From contig CAVYWS010000010.1 of the NCBI GenBank assembly GCA_963772265.1, positions 1 through 64,000 of the forward strand: DNA of 64,000 nt, in the 5' to 3' direction. Source of the stretch: Mayfieldus sp963772265 (GTDB lineage Bacteria > Actinomycetota > Thermoleophilia > Solirubrobacterales > 70-9). Every line of letters starts with the position of its first letter. Positions within the stretch are counted from its first letter, which is position 1. Below are positions 32,152 through 44,700 of this stretch, one piece after another. Made by a program: the position numbers and the translations under genes. The notes under the pieces are model-generated. The model did not search any database. It saw only the letters and a program-made list of their open reading frames with translations, and was not told the DNA's origin.

Positions 32152-32934
32152 TTACGCCTGCGCTTCGCTGGGCGCGGTACGGAACGACCAGGCCTCGGGC
32201 CGCACCCGGGCCAGCCGCACCGCGATCAGCGCCGAGAGGCCGGCGACCAGGGCCCCGGCAGCGATATCGAGCCAGTAGTGGTTGCCGGTCACGATCACGA
32301 CCGACATCACAAGCAGCGGCCAGAACGCCCAGAACGCCTTGACCAGATGGTTGCGGACGACCCGCACACCGGTGACGCCGATCATCAGCGCGAAGGCGCA
32401 GTGCATGCTCGGCATCGCCGCGTAGGGGTTGACGAAGACCTTGACCAGCGCCGAGTCGTGGTTGACGTTGGAGAAGTCGACCATCGTGTCGACGAACCCG
32501 TATTCGGGATAGAGCCGCGGCGGAGCGGTCGGATAGAGCGCGTAGCCGATCAGCGCCAGGCCCATCGAGGCCACGAACATGTTGCGGACGAAGTAATAGA
32601 ACTGGTTGCGGAAGAGGTAGAGCCAGACCAGGAAGCTGATCGTGATCGCGAACTGGCTGTTCATGTAGACCTGGTTTGCGAACTCGACCAGGAAGCGGGC
32701 GGGGAGGATGAACGACTGCAGCGAGGGCTCGAAGAAGGTGTGGGTCGAGCGCTCGAAGTCGATCACCTGCTGGCCGTGGGCGAAGGCGGCCTGGTGCTTG
32801 CCGTCGGCCACCCCGCGGACGACGTCGTAGGCAAGATCGGCCCCGGCGAAAATGCCGAGTTGGCGGAAGAGGTCCCCCCAACCGCGGGGCAGCCTCTCCC
32901 CGATATGGTCGACGACGCGGCGCACGGGGCGCAA
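32152..32934 (-). CDS. PAP2/Aur1-like membrane phosphatase or phosphoinositol transferase
   Basis: About 258-260 residues, with start at TTG 32934 or GTG 32925. Six hydrophobic helices are visible. Motifs are YPTAPPRLYPEYGFVD, PSMHCAFALM (catalytic His) and GNHYWLDIAAGALVAG, the three-block signature of the PAP2_3/Aur1 family, which includes inositol phosphotransferases as well as phosphatidate phosphatases. It lies 77 bases upstream of the CDP-alcohol transferase on the same strand. By context it could remove the phosphate from phosphatidylinositol phosphate or transfer phosphoinositol, but substrate is not proven. Confidence 0.83.
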   Translation of the reverse strand: MRPVRRVVDHIGERLPRGWGDLFRQLGIFAGADLAYDVVRGVADGKHQAAFAHGQQVIDFERSTHTFFEPSLQSFILPARFLVEFANQVYMNSQFAITISFLVWLYLFRNQFYYFVRNMFVASMGLALIGYALYPTAPPRLYPEYGFVDTMVDFSNVNHDSALVKVFVNPYAAMPSMHCAFALMIGVTGVRVVRNHLVKAFWAFWPLLVMSVVIVTGNHYWLDIAAGALVAGLSALIAVRLARVRPEAWSFRTAPSEAQA

Positions 32935-33054
32935 ATTGTAAAGGTGCCGTTAACCGCACGAGAGTGCGATTCCGCTCGGACCGCGCCGCGCCCGCGCATA
33001 TCCTCAATCCGTGGTGATCGCGCAGCCACGGGCGACGCGTGAGGGGGCGAGGTC

Positions 33055-33948
33055 ATGATCGCCTGCCTCGGTGAGGCGATCGTCGATCTGGTCTGCGAGC
33101 GCGAGCTGGCCGAGCCCGGAGAGGCCGACAACTTCACCCCCCATCCGGGCGGAGCGCTGGCCAACGTCGCGGTGGCCGCCCGCCGCGCCGGTGCCGAGGC
33201 GGCGCTGCTGGGCGGGGTCGGCGACGACGCCTGGGGAAGCTGGCTGCGCGAGCACCTCTGGCGCGAGGGCGTCGACGTGCGCTGGATGGAGACGATCGAG
33301 GGCCTGATGACGCCGGTGGCATTCGTCACCTTCGACTGGGAGCGCGAGCCCTCCTTCGCCGTCTACGGCGAGGGCATCTCGGCGGCGATGCGGGCCGCGG
33401 GGCCGCACCTGCAGGAGGCGATGGATGCCTCAGACGCGCTGGTGATCGGCTCCAACACTCTGGTCGCCGAGCCCGAGCGCGAGCTGACCCTGCGCGCCCG
33501 CCGCAGCGCCCGCGACCGCGGCACCCGGCTGCTGTTCGACCCCAACCTGCGGCCGAACCGCTGGCGCGACATGAGCCGGGCGTTGCGGCTGTGCCGGGAG
33601 ATGATCAACGGCTGCTTCTTGGTCCGCGCCAACCAATGGGAGGCGCGCGAGCTGACCGGAGAGAGCGATCCGGCCGCCGCGGCGGAGGCGCTCTGCGGCC
33701 AGGGCGCGACGCTCGGGGTGGTGACGATCGGCCGCGAGGGGGCGGTGATGCGGGGCGCCGCCAGCGCGGAGGAGGCATCGCCGCAGGTCGAGGTCGTCTC
33801 ACCTCTGGGGGCCGGCGACGCCTTCATGGGCGCGCTCGCTGCGGGTCTGGCGGAGGTGGGATGGGATCCGGAGCGCGCCGCCGAGGCGCTGCCCGGCGCC
33901 ACGGCAGCCGGGGCACGGGCCTGCACCGGCTGGGGGGCCCAGGTCTGA
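33055..33948 (+). CDS. PfkB-family carbohydrate kinase
   Basis: A 297-residue ribokinase-fold enzyme. Motifs are CLGEAIVDLV at the N-terminus, GGALANVAVAARRAG (signature 1), GGVGDDAWG, FDPNLRPN in the centre, and SPLGAGDAFMGALAAGL (signature 2 with the catalytic Asp) near residue 255. Such enzymes phosphorylate fructose, 2-keto-3-deoxygluconate or related sugars with ATP. The length is typical. The stop is immediately followed by the endonuclease III frame. Specificity is not predictable here. Confidence 0.9.
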   Translation: MIACLGEAIVDLVCERELAEPGEADNFTPHPGGALANVAVAARRAGAEAALLGGVGDDAWGSWLREHLWREGVDVRWMETIEGLMTPVAFVTFDWEREPSFAVYGEGISAAMRAAGPHLQEAMDASDALVIGSNTLVAEPERELTLRARRSARDRGTRLLFDPNLRPNRWRDMSRALRLCREMINGCFLVRANQWEARELTGESDPAAAAEALCGQGATLGVVTIGREGAVMRGAASAEEASPQVEVVSPLGAGDAFMGALAAGLAEVGWDPERAAEALPGATAAGARACTGWGAQV

Positions 33949-33986
33949 CCGCGAAGGCGCAGTGGCGCAGGCCGACGAAGCGCAGG

Positions 33987-34634
33987 GTGCGGGCGATCCG
34001 CGACCGCCTGCGCACGATGTACGGGCGCCCCCGCAACCGGCCCCACCGCGAGCCGGTCGAGGAGCTGGTCCGCACCGTCCTCTCCCAGAACACCAACGAC
34101 CGCAACCGCGACGTCGCCTACGAGCGGCTGCGCGAGCGCTTTCCGAGCTGGGAGGCGGTGCGCGACGCCCCGCCGGCCGAGGTGATCGAAGCGATCCGGC
34201 CCGGGGGCCTGGCTCAGCAGAAGGGCCCGAGGATCCAGGAGATCCTGGATCGGATCGGCGAGCCGATCGACCTCGACTGGCTCGCCTCGGCCCCGCGCGA
34301 CGAGGCGATCGACTACCTGACCGCGCTGCCCGGCGTGGGCCGCAAGACGGCGGCCTGCGTGCAGATCTTCTCCTTCGACCGGCCCGAGATCCCCGTCGAC
34401 ACCCACGTCTACCGGGTCGGCGGCCGCCTCGGCCTCTTTCCCCCCGGGGCGCCGCTGGAGCGTGCCCACGACGAGATGCTCGCGATCAGCGACCCCGCCG
34501 ACGCCTACGAGCTGCACATGAACCTGATCCGCCACGGCCGCGAGGTCTGCCGCCCCACCCCTCGCTGCGATATCTGCGACCTGCGCCGGATGTGCCCCTG
34601 GTACCGGGCAAAAGGCTCCGCGGATGGAAGGTAG
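33987..34634 (+). CDS. nth: Endonuclease III-like DNA glycosylase
   Basis: About 215 residues from GTG 33987 (VRAIRDRLRTMYG); the frame stays open upstream into the kinase gene. The helix-hairpin-helix LPGVGRKTAACV includes the catalytic Lys, followed by VDTHVYRVGGRLGL with the catalytic Asp. A C-terminal Fe-S loop has four Cys (CRPTPRC, DIC, MC). The first spacing is one residue shorter than the usual C-x6-C. The enzyme removes oxidised pyrimidines and cuts abasic sites in base-excision repair. No neighbouring repair gene is present. Confidence 0.88.
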   Translation: MRAIRDRLRTMYGRPRNRPHREPVEELVRTVLSQNTNDRNRDVAYERLRERFPSWEAVRDAPPAEVIEAIRPGGLAQQKGPRIQEILDRIGEPIDLDWLASAPRDEAIDYLTALPGVGRKTAACVQIFSFDRPEIPVDTHVYRVGGRLGLFPPGAPLERAHDEMLAISDPADAYELHMNLIRHGREVCRPTPRCDICDLRRMCPWYRAKGSADGR

Positions 34635-34658
34635 TATCCGCGCCCGCCCCGCCTGCGA

Positions 34659-35063
34659 ATGAGCAAGCGAACCTTTGTCATCTGCGCAATCGTCGCCGTC
34701 TGCCTGGCGGTCTTCATCCCACTCTGGGCCTATCTCTCCGACGCCAGCGAGAATTCGGGCAGTCACGAGGTGCCGGCCAGCCTCAAGGCCGGCAGGGACC
34801 TGTTCGAGACCAACTGCGGGACCTGCCACACGCTGTACGCCGCCGGCACCGACGGCAACTTCGGCCCCAACCTCGACAACCTGCTCTCGCCGACCGGGCA
34901 GTCGACCGACGCCTCGACGATCAAGGCGACCCGGACCCGGGTGCTGAACGCGATCGAGAGCGGGGTCGACTCCTCGACCCCGGGCCGGATGCCCGCCGGG
35001 ATCCTCTCCGGGGAACCGGCGAACCAGGTGGCCGACTTCGTTTCCCGAGAAGCGGGTAAGTAG
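34659..35063 (+). CDS. Membrane-anchored c-type cytochrome
   Basis: A 134-residue protein with an uncleaved or cleavable N-terminal helix (residues 7-26, VICAIVAVCLAVFIPLWAY) and a single haem site CGTCH near residue 53. The distal Met is probably in GRMPAG near residue 108. This is a class I cytochrome c fold of the kind that shuttles electrons on the outer face of the membrane. It starts 24 bases after the endonuclease gene. No oxidase or reductase gene is adjacent, so the redox partner is unknown. Confidence 0.88.
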   Translation: MSKRTFVICAIVAVCLAVFIPLWAYLSDASENSGSHEVPASLKAGRDLFETNCGTCHTLYAAGTDGNFGPNLDNLLSPTGQSTDASTIKATRTRVLNAIESGVDSSTPGRMPAGILSGEPANQVADFVSREAGK

Positions 35064-35187
35064 GGAGACTCGGCTCGCGAACCGCGGCCTTGGGGGCCGT
35101 TTCATATAGTGGTTTACGAGTTATCTGCGTGGCCAGGAGGGCCGCGCTCAAGCCTCAGGGGTCGTTCTGAGAGAGGAGACGAGTCGC

Positions 35188-36390
35188 ATGCTCACTGCAA
35201 GCACTGCAAACTCTCGCGGAGGAGCCCGCCGCCAGTCGGTTCTGGCGCTGGCCCTGTTCGCGATTCTGGCTTTCTGCCTGATGCCCAGCGCCGTGCTGGC
35301 GCATGGCTCACATCACCCGCCGCAGAAGCACAGCGACAAAGTTGGGGTGATGACCCGCAACCTCTATTTGGGAGCGGACCTGAGCCCGGCCCTCGGCGCG
35401 ACCACCCCGGCCCAGTTCTTCGCCGCCAACGGAGCGGTGCTGCGACAGGTGACAACGACCAACTTCCCGGTCCGTGCCAAGGGGCTCGCGGGTGAGATCC
35501 TCAAGGAGCGTCCCGACCTGGTCGGGCTTCAGGAGGTGGCGCTGTGGCGAACCGGTCCACCATCGCTGAACCCGGTGCTCAGCGGGCAGCCGACGGCGAC
35601 CACGGTTCGCTACGACTTCCTGCAACTGCTGCTCGACCAACTCAACAAGCACCACCCGGGGCTCTACACCGCGGTCAACGTGCAGCCGGAATTCGACTTC
35701 GAGGCGCCGGCTGACGAGAACGGCCAGCCGAACGACGGACCGAACCCCGATCCGACCGGTGGGCTGCTCGCCAACACCGAAATCAACGGCCGGCTGACGA
35801 TGCGCGACGTGATCCTCGCCCGCAAGGGCACCCCCACCACCAACCCCGCGGCCGGGCACTTCAGCCACCTGCTCACGGTGACCGTCTCGGGGATTCCGAT
35901 CTCCGTGACTCGTGGCTGGACGACGGTCGATGCAAAGGTCGACCACAGCCGCTGGTTCCACTTCGTCAACACCCACCTGGAGGCGTTCGACGACGAGACC
36001 GAGCACCCGAGCATCCGCGCCCAGCAGGCCAGCGAGCTGGTGGCCGCGGGAGGTCCCGCGCGCAGCACCCTGCCGGTGATCCTGGTAGGTGACCTGAACT
36101 CCGACGTGGCCACCGAGGTTCAGCCCGGTGACGCCCAGGCCTATCAGGTGATGTTGGACGCGGGATTCGTCGAGCGCAGCACCAGCAATCCGCTCAGCTG
36201 TTGCATCAACGACCCCAACCTGATGGCCGGGACGGTGGCCGACTTCGACCACCAGGTCGACCACATCATGACCAGCTCGCCGAGCCTCGTGCAGCTCAAG
36301 AAGGCGGAGGTGACAGGGCGCCAGAAGCACAATGGCCTCTGGGACTCCGACCACGCCGGCATCGCCAGCGTGCTGAGGGTCTTCCGCTAG
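35188..36390 (+). CDS. Secreted EEP-family phosphatase or nuclease
   Basis: A 400-residue exported protein starting at ATG 35188 with GAGAGGAG upstream. The signal peptide (residues 14-39, ending SAVLAHG) precedes an EEP domain: VMTRNLYLGADL, LVGLQEVALW (metal Glu), FVNTHLEAFDDE, VILVGDLNSD and DSDHAGIASVL give the catalytic series. Two adjacent Cys (SCCINDPN) occur near residue 334. The family includes extracellular nucleases, sphingomyelinases and inositol phosphatases. A strong terminator hairpin follows at 36413-36440. Confidence 0.87.
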   Translation: MLTASTANSRGGARRQSVLALALFAILAFCLMPSAVLAHGSHHPPQKHSDKVGVMTRNLYLGADLSPALGATTPAQFFAANGAVLRQVTTTNFPVRAKGLAGEILKERPDLVGLQEVALWRTGPPSLNPVLSGQPTATTVRYDFLQLLLDQLNKHHPGLYTAVNVQPEFDFEAPADENGQPNDGPNPDPTGGLLANTEINGRLTMRDVILARKGTPTTNPAAGHFSHLLTVTVSGIPISVTRGWTTVDAKVDHSRWFHFVNTHLEAFDDETEHPSIRAQQASELVAAGGPARSTLPVILVGDLNSDVATEVQPGDAQAYQVMLDAGFVERSTSNPLSCCINDPNLMAGTVADFDHQVDHIMTSSPSLVQLKKAEVTGRQKHNGLWDSDHAGIASVLRVFR

Positions 36391-36412
36391 CCGAGGCGAT
36401 CCTGACGTCGTG

Positions 36413-36440
36413 AGGGGGCCGCGCATCGGCGCGGCCCCCT
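36413..36440 (+). terminator. GC hairpin terminator after the EEP gene
   Basis: AGGGGGCCGCGC (36413-36424) and GCGCGGCCCCCT (36429-36440) form a perfect 12-base stem with a four-base loop, 23 bases after the stop. No T-run follows. It separates the EEP gene from the heat-shock cluster. Confidence 0.7.
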
Positions 36441-36490
36441 CCATGCTGCCCCGCGGCAGCCCGCCTCGAGGACCTTGTTTCCGCGGGGGG

Positions 36491-36532
36491 TTTACTTGCC
36501 CGCACGGATTTGCCATACTCCGACTTAGATTT
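36491..36532 (+). promoter_or_regulatory. Probable dnaK promoter and HspR-type site
   Basis: TTTACT (36491-36496) and CATACT (36514-36519) are spaced 17 bases apart and can be read as -35 and -10. The block CATACTCC (36514-36521), two bases, then CTTAGATTT (36524-36532) is repeated, without the two-base insert, upstream of clpB. Sharing a site between dnaK and clpB, with hspR in the same operon, suggests an HspR operator. It differs from the Streptomyces HAIR consensus. Confidence 0.55.
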
Positions 36533-36563
36533 TTTAGGCCGACAAGACGGAGGACAGAAAGAA

Positions 36564-38453
<1,890 letters not shown>

Positions 38454-38460
38454 GTGAGCG

Positions 38461-39075
38461 GTGGATTTCGGGTCTGAACAGCGCCGGCCGGCCGGCGCTC
38501 CCGAGGAGGAGCGCCGTCCCGGCGGCATGCCGGAGGAGCCCGAGGACCAGCCGCAGGCGCAGGCCTCCGCCGAAGAGCAACAGGTCGAGCGCGACTTCGA
38601 CGAGCTCCTCGACCAGACCAAGAAGGAGCGCGACGAGTACCTCGAGCTTGCGCGCCGGACCAAGGCCGATTTCGAGAACTACCGCAAGCGGGTCGGCGGG
38701 GAGACCGACGCCGCCCGCAGGCGCGGGAAGGCGGAGCTGGCCGAAGAGCTGGTCCCGGTGCTCGACAACCTCGAGCGGGCGCTGACCGCAGCCGGGATCG
38801 ACCCCGCGGCGGCGCTGCGGGGCGAGGACCCGCCCGAGGGCTCGCTCGAGCAGGGGGTCGTTCTGACCTACCGCGACCTGCACGGCACGCTCGCGCGGGC
38901 CGGGGTCGAGGCCTACGACCCGACCGGTGAGCGCTTCGATCCCGAGTGGCACGAAGCGCTCTCGACCCGGCCCGGCGACGGCGCCGAGCCCGGCACCGTC
39001 CTCGACGTCGTCGAGAAGGGCTACCGGCTCGACGGCCAGCTGATCAGGGCCGCGCGGGTGGTCGTGAGCGAGTAG
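38461..39075 (+). CDS. grpE: Nucleotide exchange factor GrpE
   Basis: A 204-residue GrpE starting at GTG 38461, seven bases after dnaK. A disordered acidic, Pro/Gln-rich N-terminus (residues 1-45) precedes the long coiled coil (LLDQTKKERDEYLELARRTK) and FENYRKRV. The C-terminal beta domain reads FDPEWHEALSTRP, GTVLDVVEKGYRLDGQLIRAARVVVSE. It drives ADP release from DnaK. The signature around HEAL is conserved. Confidence 0.95.
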   Translation: MDFGSEQRRPAGAPEEERRPGGMPEEPEDQPQAQASAEEQQVERDFDELLDQTKKERDEYLELARRTKADFENYRKRVGGETDAARRRGKAELAEELVPVLDNLERALTAAGIDPAAALRGEDPPEGSLEQGVVLTYRDLHGTLARAGVEAYDPTGERFDPEWHEALSTRPGDGAEPGTVLDVVEKGYRLDGQLIRAARVVVSE

Positions 39076-39084
39076 GGGGCGGGC

Positions 39085-40194
39085 GTGGCCGAAGACTTCT
39101 ACAAGGTGCTCGGGGTCTCGAAGGAGGCCTCCGCGGACGAGATCAAGAAGGCCTACCGCAAGCTCGCGCGCGAGAACCATCCCGACCGAAATCCCGACGA
39201 CCCCAAGGCCGAGGACCGCTTCAAGTCGATCCAGCAGGCCTACGACACCCTCTCGGATCCCGAGAAGCGCAAGCAGTACGACGCCGGCGGGATCTTCTCG
39301 GGCTTCGGCGGCGGCGAGCGGCCGTTCGGAGGCGGCGGCGGCTTCACCTCCGACATCGGCGACATCTTCTCCAGCTTCTTCGGCCGCGGCCGGGACCAGC
39401 CGCGCAGCGTTCGCGGCGCCGACCTCGAGACCGAGGTGCGGCTCGACTTCGAGCAGGCCGTGAACGGCACCCAGATCTCGATCTCGGTGCCGAAGGCCGA
39501 GCGCTGCCAGACCTGCCATGGATCGGGCGCCAAGCCGGGCACCAGCCCGAGTACCTGCCCGCGCTGCGGCGGGCGCGGGATCGACGCGCAGAGCCAGGGA
39601 TTCTTCTCGATCAGCCAGCCCTGCCCCCAGTGCGGCGGCACCGGCGAGGTGATCGACGATCCCTGCGAGACCTGCGGTGGATCCGGGGTCACGCGGCAGA
39701 TCAAGCGCTACAAGGTCAACATCCCGGCGGGGGTCAAGGACGGGACCAGGATCCGGCTCGCCGGCCGTGGCGAGGCGGGGCCGAGGGGCGGCCCGCCCGG
39801 CGACCTCTATGTGACCACGCGGGTGACTCCGTCCCCGGTCTTCGAGCAGCTCCCCGACGGCAACCTCGAGGTGACCGTGCCGATCACGGTCCCGGAAGCG
39901 ATCCGGGGTGCCACGGTCGAGGTCCCGACCCTCAACGGCACGAAGCGAATTCGGATCCCGCCGGGGACAGAGGACGGCACCGTGCAGCGGTTGCGCGGCG
40001 AGGGGCCACCGCGCGCCGGTGGCCGGGGGCGCGGCGACATCCGCTACCGGATGAAGATCGACGTCCCCCACGACCTCAGCGACGAACAGCGCCAGGCCGT
40101 CGACGCCCTGGCCGAAGCCTTCAACGGCTCCGATCCGCGCGCGCCTCTGATTCGAGACGCGTCCGCGGCTTCGGGCAAGGTTGACGAGGAATAG
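39085..40194 (+). CDS. dnaJ: Co-chaperone DnaJ
   Basis: A 369-residue type I J protein starting at GTG 39085. The J domain (DFYKVLGVSKEASADEIKK) has HPD within ENHPDRNPDD. A Gly/Phe-rich region follows (residues 68-110). Four CxxCxGxG-type zinc repeats are present (CQTCHGSG, CPRCGGRG, CPQCGGTG, CETCGGSG), then the C-terminal peptide-binding domains. It delivers substrates to DnaK and stimulates its ATPase. It is ten bases after grpE. Confidence 0.97.
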   Translation: MAEDFYKVLGVSKEASADEIKKAYRKLARENHPDRNPDDPKAEDRFKSIQQAYDTLSDPEKRKQYDAGGIFSGFGGGERPFGGGGGFTSDIGDIFSSFFGRGRDQPRSVRGADLETEVRLDFEQAVNGTQISISVPKAERCQTCHGSGAKPGTSPSTCPRCGGRGIDAQSQGFFSISQPCPQCGGTGEVIDDPCETCGGSGVTRQIKRYKVNIPAGVKDGTRIRLAGRGEAGPRGGPPGDLYVTTRVTPSPVFEQLPDGNLEVTVPITVPEAIRGATVEVPTLNGTKRIRIPPGTEDGTVQRLRGEGPPRAGGRGRGDIRYRMKIDVPHDLSDEQRQAVDALAEAFNGSDPRAPLIRDASAASGKVDEE

Positions 40195-40206
40195 GGGACC
40201 GCTCCG

Positions 40207-40728
40207 ATGGCAGCCAGGAAACCGAGCAGGCGCACCCAGAGGCCTTCGCAGGCCGAGCGCATCGACGAAACCCGGGGTGTCTTCATGATCTCGGTCGCCG
40301 CCGAGCTGGCCGAGATGCACCCGCAGACCCTGCGCATGTACGAGGCCCGCGGCTTGATCACGCCGAAGCGCTCGCCGAAGAACACCCGCCTCTACTCACA
40401 GCGCGACGTCGAGCGGCTGCGCCGGATCCAGCAGATGACCAGCGAGGAGGGGCTCAACCTCGCCGGGGTGGAGACGGTGCTCGGCCTCGAGCAGGCGCTC
40501 GACCGGATGCGCGCCGAGCTGGCGCAGATGCGCGAGCGGGCGGCCCAGATGGAGCGCCGCATGGAACGGGAGGTCGAGAAGGTGCGCCGCTCGCTGAAGG
40601 CCGAGATCGTTCCCTACGGCGCCTATGACGTCATCCCGCCCGACGGCGAAGACTCCCCAACGGTGAAGATCCCGGTCCAGCGCCCGGGCCGAAAGGCATC
40701 GCCCGGCGACGGCCGGCCCGCGGGCTGA
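40207..40728 (+). CDS. hspR: MerR-family heat-shock repressor HspR
   Basis: A 173-residue regulator. The HTH begins GVFMISVAAELAEMHPQTLRMYEARGLITPKRS, the MerR/HspR recognition pattern, followed by RLYSQRDVERLRRIQ and a long coiled-coil dimerisation helix (residues 95-130). The C-terminal 40 residues are Pro-rich and variable. HspR represses dnaK and clpB operons in actinobacteria and uses DnaK as co-repressor. Its position at the end of the dnaK operon is typical. A palindrome it could bind lies at 40842-40868. Confidence 0.93.
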   Translation: MAARKPSRRTQRPSQAERIDETRGVFMISVAAELAEMHPQTLRMYEARGLITPKRSPKNTRLYSQRDVERLRRIQQMTSEEGLNLAGVETVLGLEQALDRMRAELAQMRERAAQMERRMEREVEKVRRSLKAEIVPYGAYDVIPPDGEDSPTVKIPVQRPGRKASPGDGRPAG

Positions 40729-40841
40729 ATCACCAAGAGCCTGCGGCGGCCATGAGCGCGAAGCTCTCTTATGAGTGTTCGCGGCGGCGCCCTGCTGGGT
40801 GGGGCCCGGGGAGGCCCGCGGCAGGCTGAGCAGGCAGGGTG

Positions 40842-40868
40842 AAATCTGAGTCATACTCCCTTAGATTT
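40842..40868 (+). promoter_or_regulatory. Palindromic candidate HspR operator upstream of clpB
   Basis: AAATCTGAG (40842-40850) and CTTAGATTT (40860-40868) are inverted arms with one mismatch and a nine-base spacer, TCATACTCC. The right half plus CATACTCC is repeated upstream of dnaK (36514-36532). It lies 37 bases before the clpB start, in the promoter region. Confidence 0.6.
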
Positions 40869-40904
40869 CTTTACATATCCCATATGATCCGGTAGGCTTG
40901 ACGC

Positions 40905-43511
<2,607 letters not shown>

Positions 43512-43827
43512 CCATATAAGGGTCAAGCTCAGCTTCAGCCAAGGTGAGGGTAATTGAGCCTTGGTTGAAGCCGGTTGAAAGGTCGGCCGGTCCAAGCCTG
43601 GCCAGCCACGCATAACACCTGCTTAAAACCGCTCGTCCGCCGGGGGCGCGAGAATCGCGCTCGAGCACCGTTGCCGGTACGTTTCCAAGCCAAAGCCGCT
43701 GCGCGCAGGAACAGGCAGCGTCGAGCCGAAAGGTTGGGGCTAAAGGTCATGCGCGCCAGGCACGACAAAGAAGTGGGTACCGGGGCGTTCTTATAGCTGA
43801 CCCGCCGATGCGCATTCGTGTGATCAA
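43512..43827 (+). other. 316-bp intergenic stretch after clpB with an inverted repeat
   Basis: CTTCAGCCAAGG (43533-43544) and CCTTGGTTGAAG (43559-43570) form a 12-base stem with one mismatch, 22 bases after the clpB stop, probably a terminator although no T-run follows. The rest, to 43827, contains no convincing gene. It must hold the promoter of the following membrane-protein gene, but I cannot define it. Confidence 0.5.
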
Positions 43828-44700
43828 ATGACTGAACTAGTGGCGCGACTACAGAGCGCAGGCGCTGGCGTGAGAATGCTGGGGATGTTCGAGCGCGCCA
43901 CGTGGCCGTTGCGCAAGCTGGTCTGGCTGATCGAGGAGAAGCTCCTCTGGCCGATCTCAGACGCGATCCGCGGCCGCGGCGCGCACGCCGCTCCGGTCCC
44001 CGACGAGCCGAGTCCGCGCGCCAAGCCGGATCGGGGCGCGAAGGTGAGTCGGTGGCGTGACGTGGGGATCGCCCTGGCAACCGTCGGCGCGGCCGCGTTG
44101 ATCGGGGTCGGCATCGCATCCCTGGTCCGGACTCCCGACGCCAACGACAACTCGAGCCTGGCGCCGGCGAGCGCTCCGGCGGTGGGCCAAGGGCCGTCGA
44201 TCCCGGCCGGCAAGGCCAAGGCGCCGTCGACCCTGCAGGGAGTCACACCCGACTTCCAGGCCTCGGCGAAGAGCAAGCCCCCGGACTCCGCCGCGACGAC
44301 GACCGACACCACTTCGACCTCTCCCCTCGCCGACACGAACTCCAAGCCTTCGACGATCCCGCCAGGGGTAGCCAACGACGCCGCCGCGCTTCAGACCGCC
44401 CGCGGCTTTGCCGGCGCCTTCGTTCTCTACGAGGTCGGAAAGACCAATGCCAAGGTCAAGCACACCTTCGCCCGCACCGCCACCCCGGCGCTGGCACATG
44501 CCCTGCGCGACCGGCCGCCCAGGCTTCCCGATTCGGTCAAGGTCCCGACCGCCAAGGTCGAGAACGTCGTCATCGGAGCCTCCCACGGCAGGGAGCTCGA
44601 CGCCAGCATCTCCCTGCTTCGCCTCGGTGACCTGAGCGAGCTTCGACTCACCTTGACCAAGCGCGGTGGCGACTGGGCCGTAAGCGAGGTGCGGGGTTGA
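43828..44700 (+). CDS. Membrane-anchored protein with C-terminal NTF2-like domain
   Basis: A 290-residue protein. Residues 1-75 are cytoplasmic and basic. One transmembrane helix (residues 78-100, VGIALATVGAAALIGVGIASLV) is followed by a long Ser/Thr/Pro/Lys linker. The C-terminal 110 residues (ARGFAGAFVLYEVGK, TPALAHALRDRPP, LRLTLTKRGGDWAVSEVRG) look like an NTF2-like domain of the VirB8/TcpC type. It overlaps the start of the wall-hydrolase gene (TTGA junction), so the two likely form one unit. No assigned function; a scaffold for a cell-wall hydrolase is plausible. Confidence 0.7.
   Translation: MTELVARLQSAGAGVRMLGMFERATWPLRKLVWLIEEKLLWPISDAIRGRGAHAAPVPDEPSPRAKPDRGAKVSRWRDVGIALATVGAAALIGVGIASLVRTPDANDNSSLAPASAPAVGQGPSIPAGKAKAPSTLQGVTPDFQASAKSKPPDSAATTTDTTSTSPLADTNSKPSTIPPGVANDAAALQTARGFAGAFVLYEVGKTNAKVKHTFARTATPALAHALRDRPPRLPDSVKVPTAKVENVVIGASHGRELDASISLLRLGDLSELRLTLTKRGGDWAVSEVRG

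Noticed and set aside
33945..33947. CTG overlapping the kinase stop as the start of the endonuclease III gene
   Set aside because: A canonical GTG lies 42 bases downstream at the beginning of family homology, so the CTG is not needed.
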